Notes under the pieces: generated by a model
The model's input: the letters and a program-made list of their open reading frames with translations, nothing else
The model's database searches: none
What the model was told of the DNA's origin: nothing
Shown: positions 50,006 to 64,000 of the stretch, piece after piece
Numbering within the stretch: the first letter of the stretch is position 1
Layout: each line of letters starts with the position of its first letter
Program-made: the position numbers and the translations under genes
Assembly: GCA_035999765.1 (NCBI GenBank)
Contig: CP108521.1
Span: forward strand, 3,472,001-3,536,000
Source of the DNA: Streptomyces sp. NBC_01231
GTDB taxonomy: Bacteria; Actinomycetota; Actinomycetes; Streptomycetales; Streptomycetaceae
DNA length: 64,000 nt
Direction: 5' to 3'

Positions 50006-50042
50006 CTCCGGGGGCGCCGTACAGGGGTCGGCGCCCCCGGAG
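50006..50042. terminator. 13-bp hairpin between sigma-partner gene and response regulator
   Basis: CTCCGGGGGCGCC (50006-50018) pairs exactly with GGCGCCCCCGGAG (50030-50042), with an 11-base loop. It separates two convergent transcripts. Confidence 0.8.
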
Positions 50043-50076
50043 CCGGTCGGGCGGGGCAGCCGTCGACCGTCGGCCG

Positions 50077-50742
50077 TCAGCTGGTCCCCGGTGTCACCAC
50101 CCCCGACTCGTACGCCACGACGACGAGTTGGGCCCGGTCCCGCGCCCCGAGCTTTCCCATGATCCGGCTGACGTGGGTCTTCGCGGTCAGCGGACTGAGC
50201 CCCAACGTCTCGGCGATCTCCGTGTTGTTGAGCCCGCGCGCGACCAGCGCGAGGACCTCCCGCTCCCGCTGCGACAGACACTCGGGTCCGTCCCCGGTCA
50301 TCGGCGCGGACGGGCTGCGCAGGAACCGTGCGATCAGCCGGGCGGTGGGCCCGGGCGACAGCAGCGCTTCCCCGGCGGCCACCGTGCGGATGGCGTCGAG
50401 GAGTTCGGCCGGACGGGTGTCCTTCACGAGGAACCCCGAAGCGCCGGCGCGCAGCGCCTCGACGATGTTCTCGTCGGTGTCGTAGGTGGTGAGGACCAGC
50501 ACCCTCACGCCGGCCAGGTCCTCGTTCGCGGCGATCAGCCGGGTCGCCTCGATGCCGTCGAGGTCGGGCATCCGCAGGTCCATCACCACGAGGTCGGCCC
50601 GGGTGGCGGCGGCCAGCCGCGCGGCCTCCCGCCCGGTGGCCGCCTGCCCGACCACCTCCATGTCCGGCGCCGACTCGACGAGCATCGCGAACGCCTCCCG
50701 TACGAGGGTCTGGTCGTCGGCGAGCAATACCCGGACGGTCAT
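50077..50742 (-). CDS. NarL/LuxR-family response regulator, orphaned by kinase loss
   Basis: A 221-residue regulator: receiver domain MTVRVLLADDQTLVREAF with phospho-acceptor Asp near residue 54 (LVVMDLRMPDLDGIEATR), Thr and Lys switch residues (LTTYDTDE, GFLVKDTRP), and C-terminal LuxR HTH (LSQREREVLALVARGLNNTEIAETLGLSPLTAKTHVSRIMGKLGARDRAQ). All key residues are intact. Its ATG overlaps the stop of a histidine kinase that survives only as a 3' fragment, so the cognate kinase has been deleted. Confidence 0.93.
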   Translation of the reverse strand: MTVRVLLADDQTLVREAFAMLVESAPDMEVVGQAATGREAARLAAATRADLVVMDLRMPDLDGIEATRLIAANEDLAGVRVLVLTTYDTDENIVEALRAGASGFLVKDTRPAELLDAIRTVAAGEALLSPGPTARLIARFLRSPSAPMTGDGPECLSQREREVLALVARGLNNTEIAETLGLSPLTAKTHVSRIMGKLGARDRAQLVVVAYESGVVTPGTS

Positions 50743-50927
50743 CCGGTCCCCCGTTCGAACGTGGCCGAGGCGAGCGGCAGGACGGCGGTCACCTCGAAGC
50801 CGCCCCCGCCCCGTGGTCCGGCGTCGAGTGTGCCACCCACGCTGCGGGCCCGCTCGCGCATTCCGGCCAGCCCGTAACCGGGGGCGGTGCCCGGTTGGGT
50901 TCCAGACTTCCGGCGGAGCGGGGGCAA
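50739..50927 (-). pseudogene. 3' fragment of a NarL-type sensor histidine kinase
   Basis: The last 45 or so codons read GYGLAGMRERARSVGGTLDAGPRGGGGFEVTAVLPL, the G-box and final strand of a HATPase domain of NarL-type kinases, then the ATGA overlap with the response regulator. Upstream of about 50900 the kinase homology stops; dimerisation, membrane and sensor parts are absent between here and the TerB gene. A simple deletion explains this. The fragment itself has no ribosome binding site. Confidence 0.82.
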
Positions 50928-50985
50928 ATCGTCGGACGAGAGGGCGAGTTGAGGGGTACTGCGTGGGGTGACGGTGGTCCGGGAC

Positions 50986-51001
50986 TACTCCCTGGGGAGT
51001 A
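50986..51001. promoter_or_regulatory. palindrome TACTCCC-TG-GGGAGTA
   Basis: A perfect 7-2-7 palindrome upstream of the kinase remnant. It looks like a binding site of a NarL/LuxR response regulator and may be the former autoregulatory site of the disrupted two-component operon, or of a lost neighbouring transporter. Confidence 0.45.
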
Positions 51002-51053
51002 ACGGCGGGCGTGCCGCGACGGACGACGACGGGCCGCCTCGGACCGCGACCCT

Positions 51054-51749
51054 CTACGACGGCGTCCGGGCCGCCGCGAGCAGTCGGGTCACGTCGTCCG
51101 CGCAGATGGTCAGCGCGGCGCCCACGGTGGTGAGGGCGTCGCGTTCGGCGGGGGTGTACGGACCGTCGGCGAGCGCGATGCGCGCGCCCTGGACGAGGAT
51201 CGACTCACGGCCGGCCGGGGCGAGGTGGGCGGCCAGCGGGTCGAGGGCCTCGTGGAGCTCTATGGCGAGGCCCGTTCCGCAGGGGCGGTCGTAGAACCGG
51301 CCGGTGTCGGCGGCGAGGGCCTCGACCAAGGCCTCCAGCTGCTCCTCGGTGCAGTCGTCGAAGCCGGCGGCGCGGACCGTGGCGGCGGCGGTCTCCAGGG
51401 ACGTACGGGAGCAGGTGCCGCCCGCGGCGAGGACCGCGAGGGCGACGGTGTGGACGGCGTCGCGGAGCATCGCGGAGAAGCGGGTGGTGGTCGGGTGGTC
51501 GAGGACGTCGGTCCCGAAGTGGCTGCGGCAGGCGGCGCACTCGACGACCGGGCCGGTCTCGCCGCGCGGGACGACGGGCATACCGAGGAAGGTGAAACGG
51601 CGGCGCCCGGTGAGCCGCTGGTAGTTGCGGTCGCCGCCGCAGCCGGGGCAGAAGAACTCGCCGTCGCCGACGGTCGTCCACGCGGTACGGGTGCCCAGGA
51701 GGCGCGCAGGCCTGGCGGCAGAGCCGGTTCGTCCCCGTCCTGGCAGCAC
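51054..51749 (-). CDS. TerB-domain (tellurite-resistance-like) protein with zinc ribbon
   Basis: About 231 residues. An N-terminal zinc ribbon (FFCPGCGGDRNYQ ... VVECAACRSHFG, two CxxC pairs) is followed by an all-helical TerB domain with acidic metal-binding residues (LAPAGRESILVQGARIALADGPYTPAERDALTTVG). Start VLPGRGRTG at the GTG 51749 matches Streptomyces relatives. TerB is linked to envelope stress and tellurite resistance in other bacteria; this two-domain form is common in actinobacteria and has no assigned role. Confidence 0.88.
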   Translation of the reverse strand: MLPGRGRTGSAARPARLLGTRTAWTTVGDGEFFCPGCGGDRNYQRLTGRRRFTFLGMPVVPRGETGPVVECAACRSHFGTDVLDHPTTTRFSAMLRDAVHTVALAVLAAGGTCSRTSLETAAATVRAAGFDDCTEEQLEALVEALAADTGRFYDRPCGTGLAIELHEALDPLAAHLAPAGRESILVQGARIALADGPYTPAERDALTTVGAALTICADDVTRLLAAARTPS

Positions 51750-51877
51750 GTCGCACCTCCGTAACCCCGCGGCAACATCGCCGCGCTTGCGTGATGTTAG
51801 CCACATCCGCCAGGTGGAGTCATTACCCCGGAGGAGACCTTTCCGTGACCTCCACAGGGATTGGCCGGTATACGACG

Positions 51878-51913
51878 GGGCCCCGCCCGCCGTACGAACG
51901 GCGAACGGGGCCC
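51878..51913 (-). terminator. terminator hairpin downstream of leuA
   Basis: GGGCCCCG (51878-51885) pairs with CGGGGCCC (51906-51913), then after a 2x2 internal bulge CGCCG pairs with CGGCG; loop of six. It lies 20 bases beyond the leuA stop. Confidence 0.75.
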
Positions 51914-51933
51914 TAAACCGCTGGTGAGGCTGA

Positions 51934-53799
<1,866 letters not shown>

Positions 53800-53987
53800 C
53801 TAGCCGAGCCGCACCCGACGCGCGGGCCCGTATCAGTATGCGGGACCGCCCGCACAAGAAGGGGCCTATGGGGCAAAAAGTGCGCTATACCACTTCGCCA
53901 CCCATCGCGATGCCCGTTGGCGACCCATTTCACCAATCATGGTTGCGGGTAGTGACAGCTCGATAACTCAGTGCAAGGGTGCCCGGC

Positions 53988-55058
53988 ATGACCACCAACG
54001 GGGGCTTCGAGCCCGTCTTCTGCACCATCGTGCCACCCCACCTCCTCGACAGGCTCGCCCGCAGCGAGGACCCGGCCCTGTCCGGGCCCGCCCGGCGGAC
54101 CCTGCTCCGCGACGCCCACGAACGCGGCCGCCGCCGGGTGAGCGCCGAGTTCGGCCTGTCCGCCGCCCCGACCACGAAGGCACCGGCGGACCAGCCGCTG
54201 CGCACCCTCTACGACGCCGGGCACAAGACCGACCTGCCGGGCACCGAAGTGCGCGCGGAGGGCTCGGAGCCCGGCCAGGACGCCACGGTCAACCGCGCCT
54301 ACTCCGGCCTCGGCGCCACCTTCGACCTCTACCTCAAGGCCTACGGCCGCCACTCGATCGACGGCGACGGCCTGCCCCTGGACGCGACCGTCCACTACGA
54401 CGAGAACTACGGCAACGCCTTCTGGAACGGCGAGCAGATGGTGTTCGGCGACGGTGACGGCGAGATCTTCCTCGACTTCACCCTCCCGATCGACGTCATC
54501 GGCCACGAACTGACCCACGGCGTCACCCAGTACACGGCCAACCTCACGTACTTCGGGCAGCCGGGCGCCCTCAACGAGTCGATGTCCGACGTCTTCGGCT
54601 CGCTCATCAAGCAGTACACACTCGGCCAGACCGCCACCGAGGCCGACTGGCTGATCGGCGCGGGCCTGCTCGCCCCGAGCGTCACCGGCAAGGCCCTGCG
54701 TTCCATGAAGGAACCGGGCAGCGCGTACGACGACGACGTCCTCGGCAAGGACCCGCAGCCCGCGACCATGGACGACTACGTCCGCACCGGCCGCGACAAC
54801 GGCGGCGTCCACATCAACTCCGGCATCCCCAACCACGCGTTCTACCTGGCCGCCACCGCGCTCGGCGGCTACGCCTGGGAGAAGGCGGGACAGGTCTGGT
54901 ACGACGCCCTGACCGGCGGCGAGCTCACGGAGCGGGCGTTCTTCGGCGACTTCGCCAAGCTGACCGTCAAGGCCGCGCGCGAGCGCTTCGGCGACGGCGG
55001 CGAGGAACTCCAGGCGGTGGAGAAGGCGTGGGAGCAGGTCGGGGTGCGCATTCTCTGA
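53988..55058 (+). CDS. protealysin-like M4 metalloprotease
   Basis: Thermolysin-family protease of about 356 residues without a signal peptide. The short protealysin-type propeptide (FCTIVPPHLLDRLA, the PPL motif) is followed by the M4 catalytic domain: zinc site VIGHELTHGVTQYTANL with the catalytic Glu, third ligand in GALNESMSDVFG, and the transition-state His region DNGGVHINSGIPNHAFYLAA. Protealysins act inside or at the cell surface rather than as bulk secreted enzymes. The next gene encodes its likely inhibitor, 20 bases downstream. Confidence 0.94.
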   Translation: MTTNGGFEPVFCTIVPPHLLDRLARSEDPALSGPARRTLLRDAHERGRRRVSAEFGLSAAPTTKAPADQPLRTLYDAGHKTDLPGTEVRAEGSEPGQDATVNRAYSGLGATFDLYLKAYGRHSIDGDGLPLDATVHYDENYGNAFWNGEQMVFGDGDGEIFLDFTLPIDVIGHELTHGVTQYTANLTYFGQPGALNESMSDVFGSLIKQYTLGQTATEADWLIGAGLLAPSVTGKALRSMKEPGSAYDDDVLGKDPQPATMDDYVRTGRDNGGVHINSGIPNHAFYLAATALGGYAWEKAGQVWYDALTGGELTERAFFGDFAKLTVKAARERFGDGGEELQAVEKAWEQVGVRIL

Positions 55059-55078
55059 CTCCGTACTAGACAGGAGCC

Positions 55079-55345
55079 ATGCGTATTCAGGTACGGCGCA
55101 CGGGCGGGTTCGCGGGCATCGAGCGGCATGCCGAGGTGGAGACCTCGGAGCGGCCCGATGCCCACGAATGGCACGCCCTCGCCGAGAAGGCAGTCGCCGC
55201 GGGGCGGGACACGCCGCCGATCGGGGTGCCGGACGGCTTCGGCTACCAGATCACGGTGGACGGGAAGACGGTGTACGCGGCCGATCCCCGGCTCACGGAC
55301 GAGCAGCGGAAGCTGATCTCCCGGGTGCTCAAGGAAGGCGCGTAA
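55079..55345 (+). CDS. emfourin-type protealysin inhibitor
   Basis: An 88-residue protein (MRIQVRRTGGFAGIERHAEVETSERPDAHEW ... FGYQITVDGKTVYAADPRLTDEQRKLISRVL) with the emfourin pattern: N-terminal IxVxRxGGFAGI and the conserved W-x-x-L. Emfourins are proteinaceous inhibitors encoded next to protealysin-like M4 genes. No signal peptide, matching the intracellular protease. Co-transcribed with it, 20 bases apart. Confidence 0.9.
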   Translation: MRIQVRRTGGFAGIERHAEVETSERPDAHEWHALAEKAVAAGRDTPPIGVPDGFGYQITVDGKTVYAADPRLTDEQRKLISRVLKEGA

Positions 55346-55403
55346 CTCGTTCTTCGCGCCTGCCCGTTGACTTCCCTACCCGCCAGTACCGATGATCCGG
55401 CGC

Positions 55404-56726
55404 ATGGCGACGAACCCGATACCCCAGTTCCCGGACGGCTTCCTGTGGGGCGTCTCGACCTCGGCCCACCAGATCGAGGGAGCGGTGGACCAGCGTGAGC
55501 CGTCCGTCTGGGACGCCTTCTCGGCCGAGCCCGGGCGGGTGAAGGACGGCTCCACCGCGGCGGTGGCCTGCGACCACTACCACCGCTACGGCGAGGACGT
55601 GGCCCTGCTGGCCGGCCTCGGTGTGGACGCGTACCGCTTCTCCATCTCCTGGCCGCGGGTGCGCGCCGAGGGCGGCCTGGACTTCTACGACCGCCTGGTC
55701 GACGAGCTGTGCGCGGCGGGCGTCCGCCCGGTCCCGACCCTCTTCCACTGGGACCTGCCGCTGGCCCTCGAGGAGGCGGGCGGCTGGCTGGAACGGGACA
55801 CGGCGTCGCGCTTCGCGGAGTACGTGTCCGTCGTCGCCGACCGGCTCGGTGACCGCGTGAAGAAGTGGATCACGATCAACGAGCCCGCCGAGCACACCCT
55901 GTTCGGGCACGCGCTGGGCGCACACGCGCCGGGCAAGCGGCTGATGTTCGACGCGCTCCCGGCCGCCCACCACCAGTTGCTGGCCCACGGTCTGGCCGTG
56001 CGGGCGCTGCGCGCGGGCGGCGCCACGGACATCGGGATCGCCAACTCGCACGGGCCGACGTGGCCGGCGTCGCGGGAGCAGGCCGACCTGGAGGCGGCGG
56101 GCTTCTACGACCTCCTCCTCAACCACCTGTTCTCGGACCCGGTCCTGCTCGGTGAATACCCGGAGGGCATCGGCGAGTTGATGCCGGGCGACGTGGCCGC
56201 CGACCTCAAAATCATCGGGGAGCCTCTCGACTGGTACGGCGTCAACTACTACGCGCCGACCCGGGTGGGCGCCCCGCAGGGCGCGGACATCGAGTTCGGC
56301 GGGCTGACGATCCCCGCCGAACTCCCCTTCTCGGTGCGGGAGATCGAGGGCGTCCCGGTGACGGACTTCGGCTGGCCGGTGGTCCCGGCGGGCCTGACCG
56401 AACTGCTCACCGGTCTCCACGAGCGGTACGGCGACCGGCTCCCCCCGATCGTCATCACCGAGAACGGCTGTTCCTACGAGGGTGTCGACGACCAGTCCCG
56501 GATCAGCTACCTCGACGGCCACATCCGCGCCCTGCACGAGGCGTCGGAGGCGGGCGTGGACGTCCGCGGCTACTTCGTGTGGTCGCTGCTGGACAACTTC
56601 GAGTGGGCGGAGGGGTACGCGCGGCGGTTCGGGTTGGTCCACGTGGACTTCGAGACCCTCGCCAGGACCCCCAAGTCGTCGTACGGGTGGTACCAGGAGC
56701 TGCTGCGCGCGCAGCGCTCCGACTGA
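55404..56726 (+). CDS. beta-glucosidase, glycoside hydrolase family 1
   Basis: Cytoplasmic GH1 enzyme of about 440 residues: PDGFLWGVSTSAHQIEGAVDQ at the N-terminus, acid/base Glu in WITINEPAEHTLFGH, nucleophile Glu in IVITENGCSYEG, aglycone-site segment VWSLLDNFEWAEGYARRFGLVHVDF. It cleaves cellobiose or aryl-beta-glucosides taken up by the cell. The ATG at 55404 (MATNPIPQFP) fits the family; an ATG four codons earlier is possible. No LacI regulator or sugar ABC transporter is adjacent. Confidence 0.95.
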   Translation: MATNPIPQFPDGFLWGVSTSAHQIEGAVDQREPSVWDAFSAEPGRVKDGSTAAVACDHYHRYGEDVALLAGLGVDAYRFSISWPRVRAEGGLDFYDRLVDELCAAGVRPVPTLFHWDLPLALEEAGGWLERDTASRFAEYVSVVADRLGDRVKKWITINEPAEHTLFGHALGAHAPGKRLMFDALPAAHHQLLAHGLAVRALRAGGATDIGIANSHGPTWPASREQADLEAAGFYDLLLNHLFSDPVLLGEYPEGIGELMPGDVAADLKIIGEPLDWYGVNYYAPTRVGAPQGADIEFGGLTIPAELPFSVREIEGVPVTDFGWPVVPAGLTELLTGLHERYGDRLPPIVITENGCSYEGVDDQSRISYLDGHIRALHEASEAGVDVRGYFVWSLLDNFEWAEGYARRFGLVHVDFETLARTPKSSYGWYQELLRAQRSD

Positions 56727-56869
56727 AACCCGGGCCACCGGCCCGTCCGGACCGTCCGGATTCCTTCTCCCCCCTGCGGGGGACGCGTCCCCCGCCCGCG
56801 GGGGATCTCTCCCCGCCGTCCGACAGCTGTACTGAAGCAGTCGGAGACAGACGGTGGAAAGGGGTTGCG

Positions 56870-58245
56870 ATGCGAACGGGCAACAGACGTCGGCGGACGG
56901 CAGCGGTGGCGGTGGTGGCCGGGATTCTCGCCCTGACGGGAGCCGCGCCAGCGGCGCCGACGACGGCGATGGCGGCGGTGACAGCAGACGGGGCGGGGCC
57001 TCGCCAGGGCGACATACTCGACGCCCTCCACTCGTTGCCCGGCCTGCGTGTGATCGAGGAGCGGCCGGCCGCGGACCCGGGGTACCGCTTCTTCGTCCTG
57101 GGCCTGCGCCAGCCCGTCGATCACGCCCGTCCGTCGGCGGGCACCTTCGAGCAGCGCCTGACCCTGCTCCACAGATCGGCGGACCGCCCCACGGTGCTGT
57201 TCACGACGGGTTACGACCTGCCGCTGTCACCGCGTCGGACCGAGCCGACCGTGCTGCTCGACGGCAACCAGATCGGCGTCGAGCACCGCTTCTTCGGCAC
57301 CTCCCGGCCGACGACGGAGGACTGGTCGCGGCTGACCGTCCGGCAGGCCGCCGACGACCACCACCGTGTCGTGCGGCTGTTCAAACAGCTGTATCGCGGG
57401 ACGTGGATCTCGACGGGCGGCAGCAAGGGCGGGATGACCTCCGTCTACCACCGCCGGTTCCACCCGGACGACGTGGACGGCACGGTGGCGTACTCGGCCC
57501 CGAACAACGTCGACGACCGCGACGACTCCGCCTATCTCCGGTTTCTGGAGACCGTGGGCACGGCCTCCTGCCGCGAGGACATAGCGACGGCGCAGCGGCA
57601 GGCGCTCCTGCGCCGGGACGAGATGGTCGCCCGTTACGAAGCCTGGGCGGCGTCCACGGGTGACACGTTCCGGATCGTGGGCAGCGCCGACAAGGCCTTC
57701 GAGACGGCGGTGCTACGCGCTTCACTGATGTTCTGGCAGAACCGCGGGGCGTCGGCCTGCGCCACCGTGCCGGCCCCGGACGCGTCGACCGACGAGCTCT
57801 ACGCCTGGCTGGAAACCACCTCGGTGCTCCCGGTCTACGCCGACCAGGTCGCACGGGGCTACATCCCGTACTTCTACCAACTAGGCACTCAGCTGGGGTA
57901 CTTGGCTGTCCCCACCGCCCACCTGAAGGGGCTGTTGCGCTACCCGGACGCCACCGAGCCACGCAACTTCGTGCCCCGTGACATCCCGCTGCGCTTCGAC
58001 CACCGCGCGATGCCCGACATCGACCGCTGGGTCCGCCAGAAGGGCAGCCGGCTCCTCTTCGTCGACGGCGCCCAGGACCCCGCGGTGGCCGAGCCCTTCC
58101 GCCTGGGGCGCGGCACCGTCGACTCCCGCCGCTACCTTGCTCCCGACACCGATCACCACACCACCATCGCGGCCCTCGCCCCCGGGGACCGAGCGGAAGC
58201 CACGGCCATGCTCCTGCGCTGGGCGGGCGAACGCCGGGGCCTGTC

Positions 58246-58249
<4 letters not shown>
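56870..58249 (+). CDS. secreted S37-family (PS-10) serine peptidase
   Basis: A 459-residue exported peptidase: signal peptide (RRTAAVAVVAGILALTGAAPAAP), then RFFVLGLRQPVDHARPSAGTFEQRLTLLHR, the oxyanion stretch, the nucleophile Ser in WISTGGSKGGMTSVYHRRFHPDDVDG, and the catalytic Asp and His near DGAQDPAVAEPF and TDHHTTI. Family S37 enzymes are prolyl-like tripeptidyl aminopeptidases of Streptomyces. ATG 56870 follows GGAAAGGGG. It ends with a four-base overlap on the convergent era gene. Confidence 0.93.
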
Positions 58250-61944
<3,695 letters not shown>

Positions 61945-62008
61945 GGGTGCGGCCCCCCACTGACGTGGTTGGAGGCACGGGCGGGTGCGGGCGCCCGTGC
62001 CGTCGGAA

Positions 62009-63361
62009 TCAGCTGAGCGTGAGGGTGAGGACGCCGGAGTACGAGCCCGGAGGCGTGAACGCCGGTACGTTCAGGGAGAGTCCGGCGTCCACGGTGAACT
62101 CACCGCCGGTGCGCGTGCCGTCCGGGGCCGACGCGAGGGTCGCCCCCGAGGTGCCCACCGTGCCCGCCGAACCCGCCTTGCAGGTGCTGGGGCTGCCGGC
62201 CTTGGTCGCGCAGGCCGGGGTCCAGCTCAGCTTCCCGGCGTCGATCTTGGCGCCGGGATCGGTGAGGTTGGCGCCGGTACCGGTGAAGTCGGTGACCTTG
62301 CCGGTCAGGGACCAGCCCGCGGGTCCGCCCCGGAAGTCCTTGACGGTCACCGTGTTGAGGTCACCGGTCGACGCCCCGCCCTTGCCGAAGTCGACCGCCG
62401 ACAGCGAGACGGCGTCCCCGGCCTGGGACATGGACAGCGTCCCCGCCTTCACGGTCGTCGTCAGCTTCTGGCTGCCGGCGGGTACGGGCGGTGTGGTGCC
62501 GTTGACGACGTAGGCCGCGGGCCCGGCGCCCTTGTCCGCGTTCCAGGAGGCGCCCTCGTACGCCACGATCCCGGTCGTCGTCTTGTCGTTGACCACCAGC
62601 GAGCCGCTGAAGGCGCCCTGGGCGCCCGCGGTCACGGTCGCGGTGTCCTGGGTCTGCTTGTCCCCGGAGCGTCCGGCCAGTGTGACGGTCGCGCCCGCCG
62701 TGAAGCCGGTGCCGTTGACGGTGACACCGTCACCGGCGTTCCCGGAGGCCGAACCCAGCGTGATGGCACGCTGGTTGACCGGGGTCGAGTCCGTCGCGGT
62801 GACGGTCTCGGAGACCGGCGCGGGCGGAGTGATCACCGTGCACGGGGTGTCCAGCTCCAGGATGTAGCTGGTGTGGATGTTGTAGTCGCCCGGCGAGAGC
62901 GTGATCGCGCCGGCCTTGGTGACCTTGAAGGTGCCCGTCATGGAGAACGACGGGAAGGGGGCCTTGCCGGGCACCGGGTCGTTCTTCTTCGGCCCCGCGA
63001 CCGTCACGTCCCCGGTCTGCGCGCCACCGAGGGTGACCTTGCCGGTCGGGGTCATGATGTCGGCCGGCAGGTCGAGCTCGGTGGGGTTGCCGGCTGCCGC
63101 GGTGACCACCTTGTACGTCACGGTGACCGTGTCGCCGACCTTGGGGCTGGCGTTGTCCACCGAGACGCTCGCGGTGGTGGTGCCGTCGATCGGCGGGATG
63201 CCCGCGATCGCGGGCGGGATGCAGTGCGTGGCAAAGTCCACGTTCGTGCCCGCCGCACCGGCCGGGCAGGCCAGCGCCCCGCTCGCGGTGACCGCGACCG
63301 CGGTCACCGCGAGCAGCGACGCCAAGCGGCGCCGGCGCGGTCTTCGGAGTGTCGGACCCAT
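62009..63361 (-). CDS. large secreted beta-sandwich (IPT/Ig-like) protein
   Basis: A 450-residue exported protein with a signal peptide (RRRRLASLLAVTAVAVTASGALACPAGAAG), several Ig-like modules (VSVDNASPKVGDTVTVTYKV; NQRAITLGSASGNAGDGVTVNGTGFTAGATVTL) and a C-terminal domain (LTTTVKAGTLSMSQAGDAVSLSAVDF ... PGSYSGVLTLTLS) that resembles a WxL-like wall-binding beta domain. No catalytic motifs. It lies 64 bases upstream of the DUF916 gene on the same strand. Probably an adhesive or structural surface component. Confidence 0.8.
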   Translation of the reverse strand: MGPTLRRPRRRRLASLLAVTAVAVTASGALACPAGAAGTNVDFATHCIPPAIAGIPPIDGTTTASVSVDNASPKVGDTVTVTYKVVTAAAGNPTELDLPADIMTPTGKVTLGGAQTGDVTVAGPKKNDPVPGKAPFPSFSMTGTFKVTKAGAITLSPGDYNIHTSYILELDTPCTVITPPAPVSETVTATDSTPVNQRAITLGSASGNAGDGVTVNGTGFTAGATVTLAGRSGDKQTQDTATVTAGAQGAFSGSLVVNDKTTTGIVAYEGASWNADKGAGPAAYVVNGTTPPVPAGSQKLTTTVKAGTLSMSQAGDAVSLSAVDFGKGGASTGDLNTVTVKDFRGGPAGWSLTGKVTDFTGTGANLTDPGAKIDAGKLSWTPACATKAGSPSTCKAGSAGTVGTSGATLASAPDGTRTGGEFTVDAGLSLNVPAFTPPGSYSGVLTLTLS

Positions 63362-63451
63362 GCTTGCCCCCTCCTGAGGGATGCGGGCGCAGCGGCTCGT
63401 CTGCGCCGACAGGGGGCCATTGATGTGGAGGCCGCGTGAGAAGTCAATGCA

Positions 63452-63493
63452 GATGCCGCAGAAACCTGACGGACTATCAGTTTCTGCGGCATC
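63452..63493. other. 14-bp perfect hairpin between secreted-protein genes
   Basis: GATGCCGCAGAAAC (63452-63465) and GTTTCTGCGGCATC (63480-63493) are exact complements with a 14-base spacer containing CTGACGG and TATCA. It lies 91-132 bases upstream of the 450-residue protein gene and 73 bases beyond the stop of the partial gene, so it could be a terminator or a promoter-linked operator. Confidence 0.65.
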
Positions 63494-63565
63494 CGGAACA
63501 GATCACTCAGTCGATCACTCGGCCGGACACGCGGCGGACATGCGGCCGGCCGCCCTTCCGGACAC

Positions 63566-64000
63566 TCAGTCGAACACGAACGGGCCCGGTGACTGCTTGG
63601 CGCCGGCCGTACAGGTGACGGAGATCCCGAAGATGGTCATCTGCAGCGAGCCGCCGTAGAACTCCAGGGTGTCGCCGGAGGCCACGGTGCCGCTGAGCGG
63701 ACCGACGGTGACCGGGCTCTGGGCGGCCATGGCCGGGTTCTTCTTCCCGCTGAAGACGGTGGTGCCGCCACTCGCCTTCACCATGGTGAGCTTGGACGTG
63801 ATGGAGTCCGCCGCCAGTGCGAGCGGTGTCTTGATGGCGGTGGACGAGAGGGTGATGGTGGCCGAGGTGCCGTTCTGCGTCGCGGTCAGCGTGGCCGCCC
63901 CGCCGCCGAACAGTCCGCAACTGGCGTTGATGGTCGCCGTCGTCGGGGTGACGGCGGCCGCGGTGGGCGCGAACGCGAGACCGGTGACCGCGAGGGCCCC
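63566..64000 (-). CDS. secreted beta-rich protein (5' truncated by window edge)
   Basis: The frame is open to the right edge; 144 codons are visible. The first visible residues (GALAVTGLAFAPTAAA) are the end of a signal peptide, then VTPTTATINASCGLFGGGAATLTATQNGTSATITL and a C-terminal region FSGKKNPAMAAQSPVTVGPLSGTVASGDTLEFYGGSLQMTIFGISVTCTAG. Two cysteines may form a disulfide. No family recognised; context suggests a third component of the DUF916 surface system. Confidence 0.8.
   Translation of the reverse strand, partial: GALAVTGLAFAPTAAAVTPTTATINASCGLFGGGAATLTATQNGTSATITLSSTAIKTPLALAADSITSKLTMVKASGGTTVFSGKKNPAMAAQSPVTVGPLSGTVASGDTLEFYGGSLQMTIFGISVTCTAGAKQSPGPFVFD

Noticed and set aside
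51054..51749. Tellurite resistance determinant
   Set aside because: A TerB domain alone, without terC/terD/terZ neighbours, does not support a resistance function.

Overview
The window is high-GC DNA typical of Streptomyces: strong third-position GC bias, GTG starts with GGAGG-type ribosome binding sites, leaderless promoters, XRE/DUF397 pairs, TerB, SigE-family sigma factor, emfourin and leuA leader genes. The order ppdK, dus, glyS, znuACB-zur, uppS, recO, leuA, M4 protease, era matches what I recall of the central core of Streptomyces chromosomes. No tRNA, rRNA, CRISPR array, IS element, prophage or polyketide/NRPS cluster was seen.

Layout. 0-7 kb: the end of a two-component system (response regulator 5'-truncated by the window edge, full histidine kinase), a hydrolase/WYL-regulator pair, a TetR-MFS efflux pair and an orphan Phd-like antitoxin. 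7-24.7 kb: ppdK; a ROK regulator divergent from two glycoside hydrolases; an LtaS-like sulfatase; tRNA-dihydrouridine synthase; two MFS exporters around an XRE regulator; a zinc-finger microprotein and a class C serine hydrolase. 24.7-36 kb: TetR-aldo/keto reductase operon with a striking operator, LysE exporter, glyS, the zinc uptake operon with Zur boxes and zur, uppS and recO, and a decayed XRE/DUF397 locus. 35-39.5 kb: secreted hydrolases and small exported proteins.

39.6-47.9 kb is the most unusual part. An acyl-CoA carboxylase beta/epsilon pair with a rewritten active-site loop, an ATP-binding protein of the anti-sigma type, an MFS transporter, a GntR/FCD regulator, a YcsI-type hydro-lyase and pxpA-pxpB-pxpC (5-oxoprolinase) are linked by four copies of one palindrome (ATTGTT-n-AACAAT type), which I read as the operator of the GntR protein. 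The genes resemble the Bacillus ycsF-ycsI-kip set but with a different transporter and regulator and an added carboxyltransferase.

47.9-64 kb: phosphatase, SigE-family sigma factor with a membrane partner, an orphan LuxR response regulator whose kinase is reduced to a 3' fragment, TerB protein, leuA with a leucine leader peptide and attenuator, M4 protease with emfourin, a GH1 beta-glucosidase, an S37 peptidase, era, amtB-glnK behind a phased array of GlnR half-sites, and three genes for a secreted DUF916/Ig-like surface system running off the right edge.

Coordinates are read by eye; starts are chosen from ribosome binding sites, promoter spacing and family alignments held in memory, not from a search.
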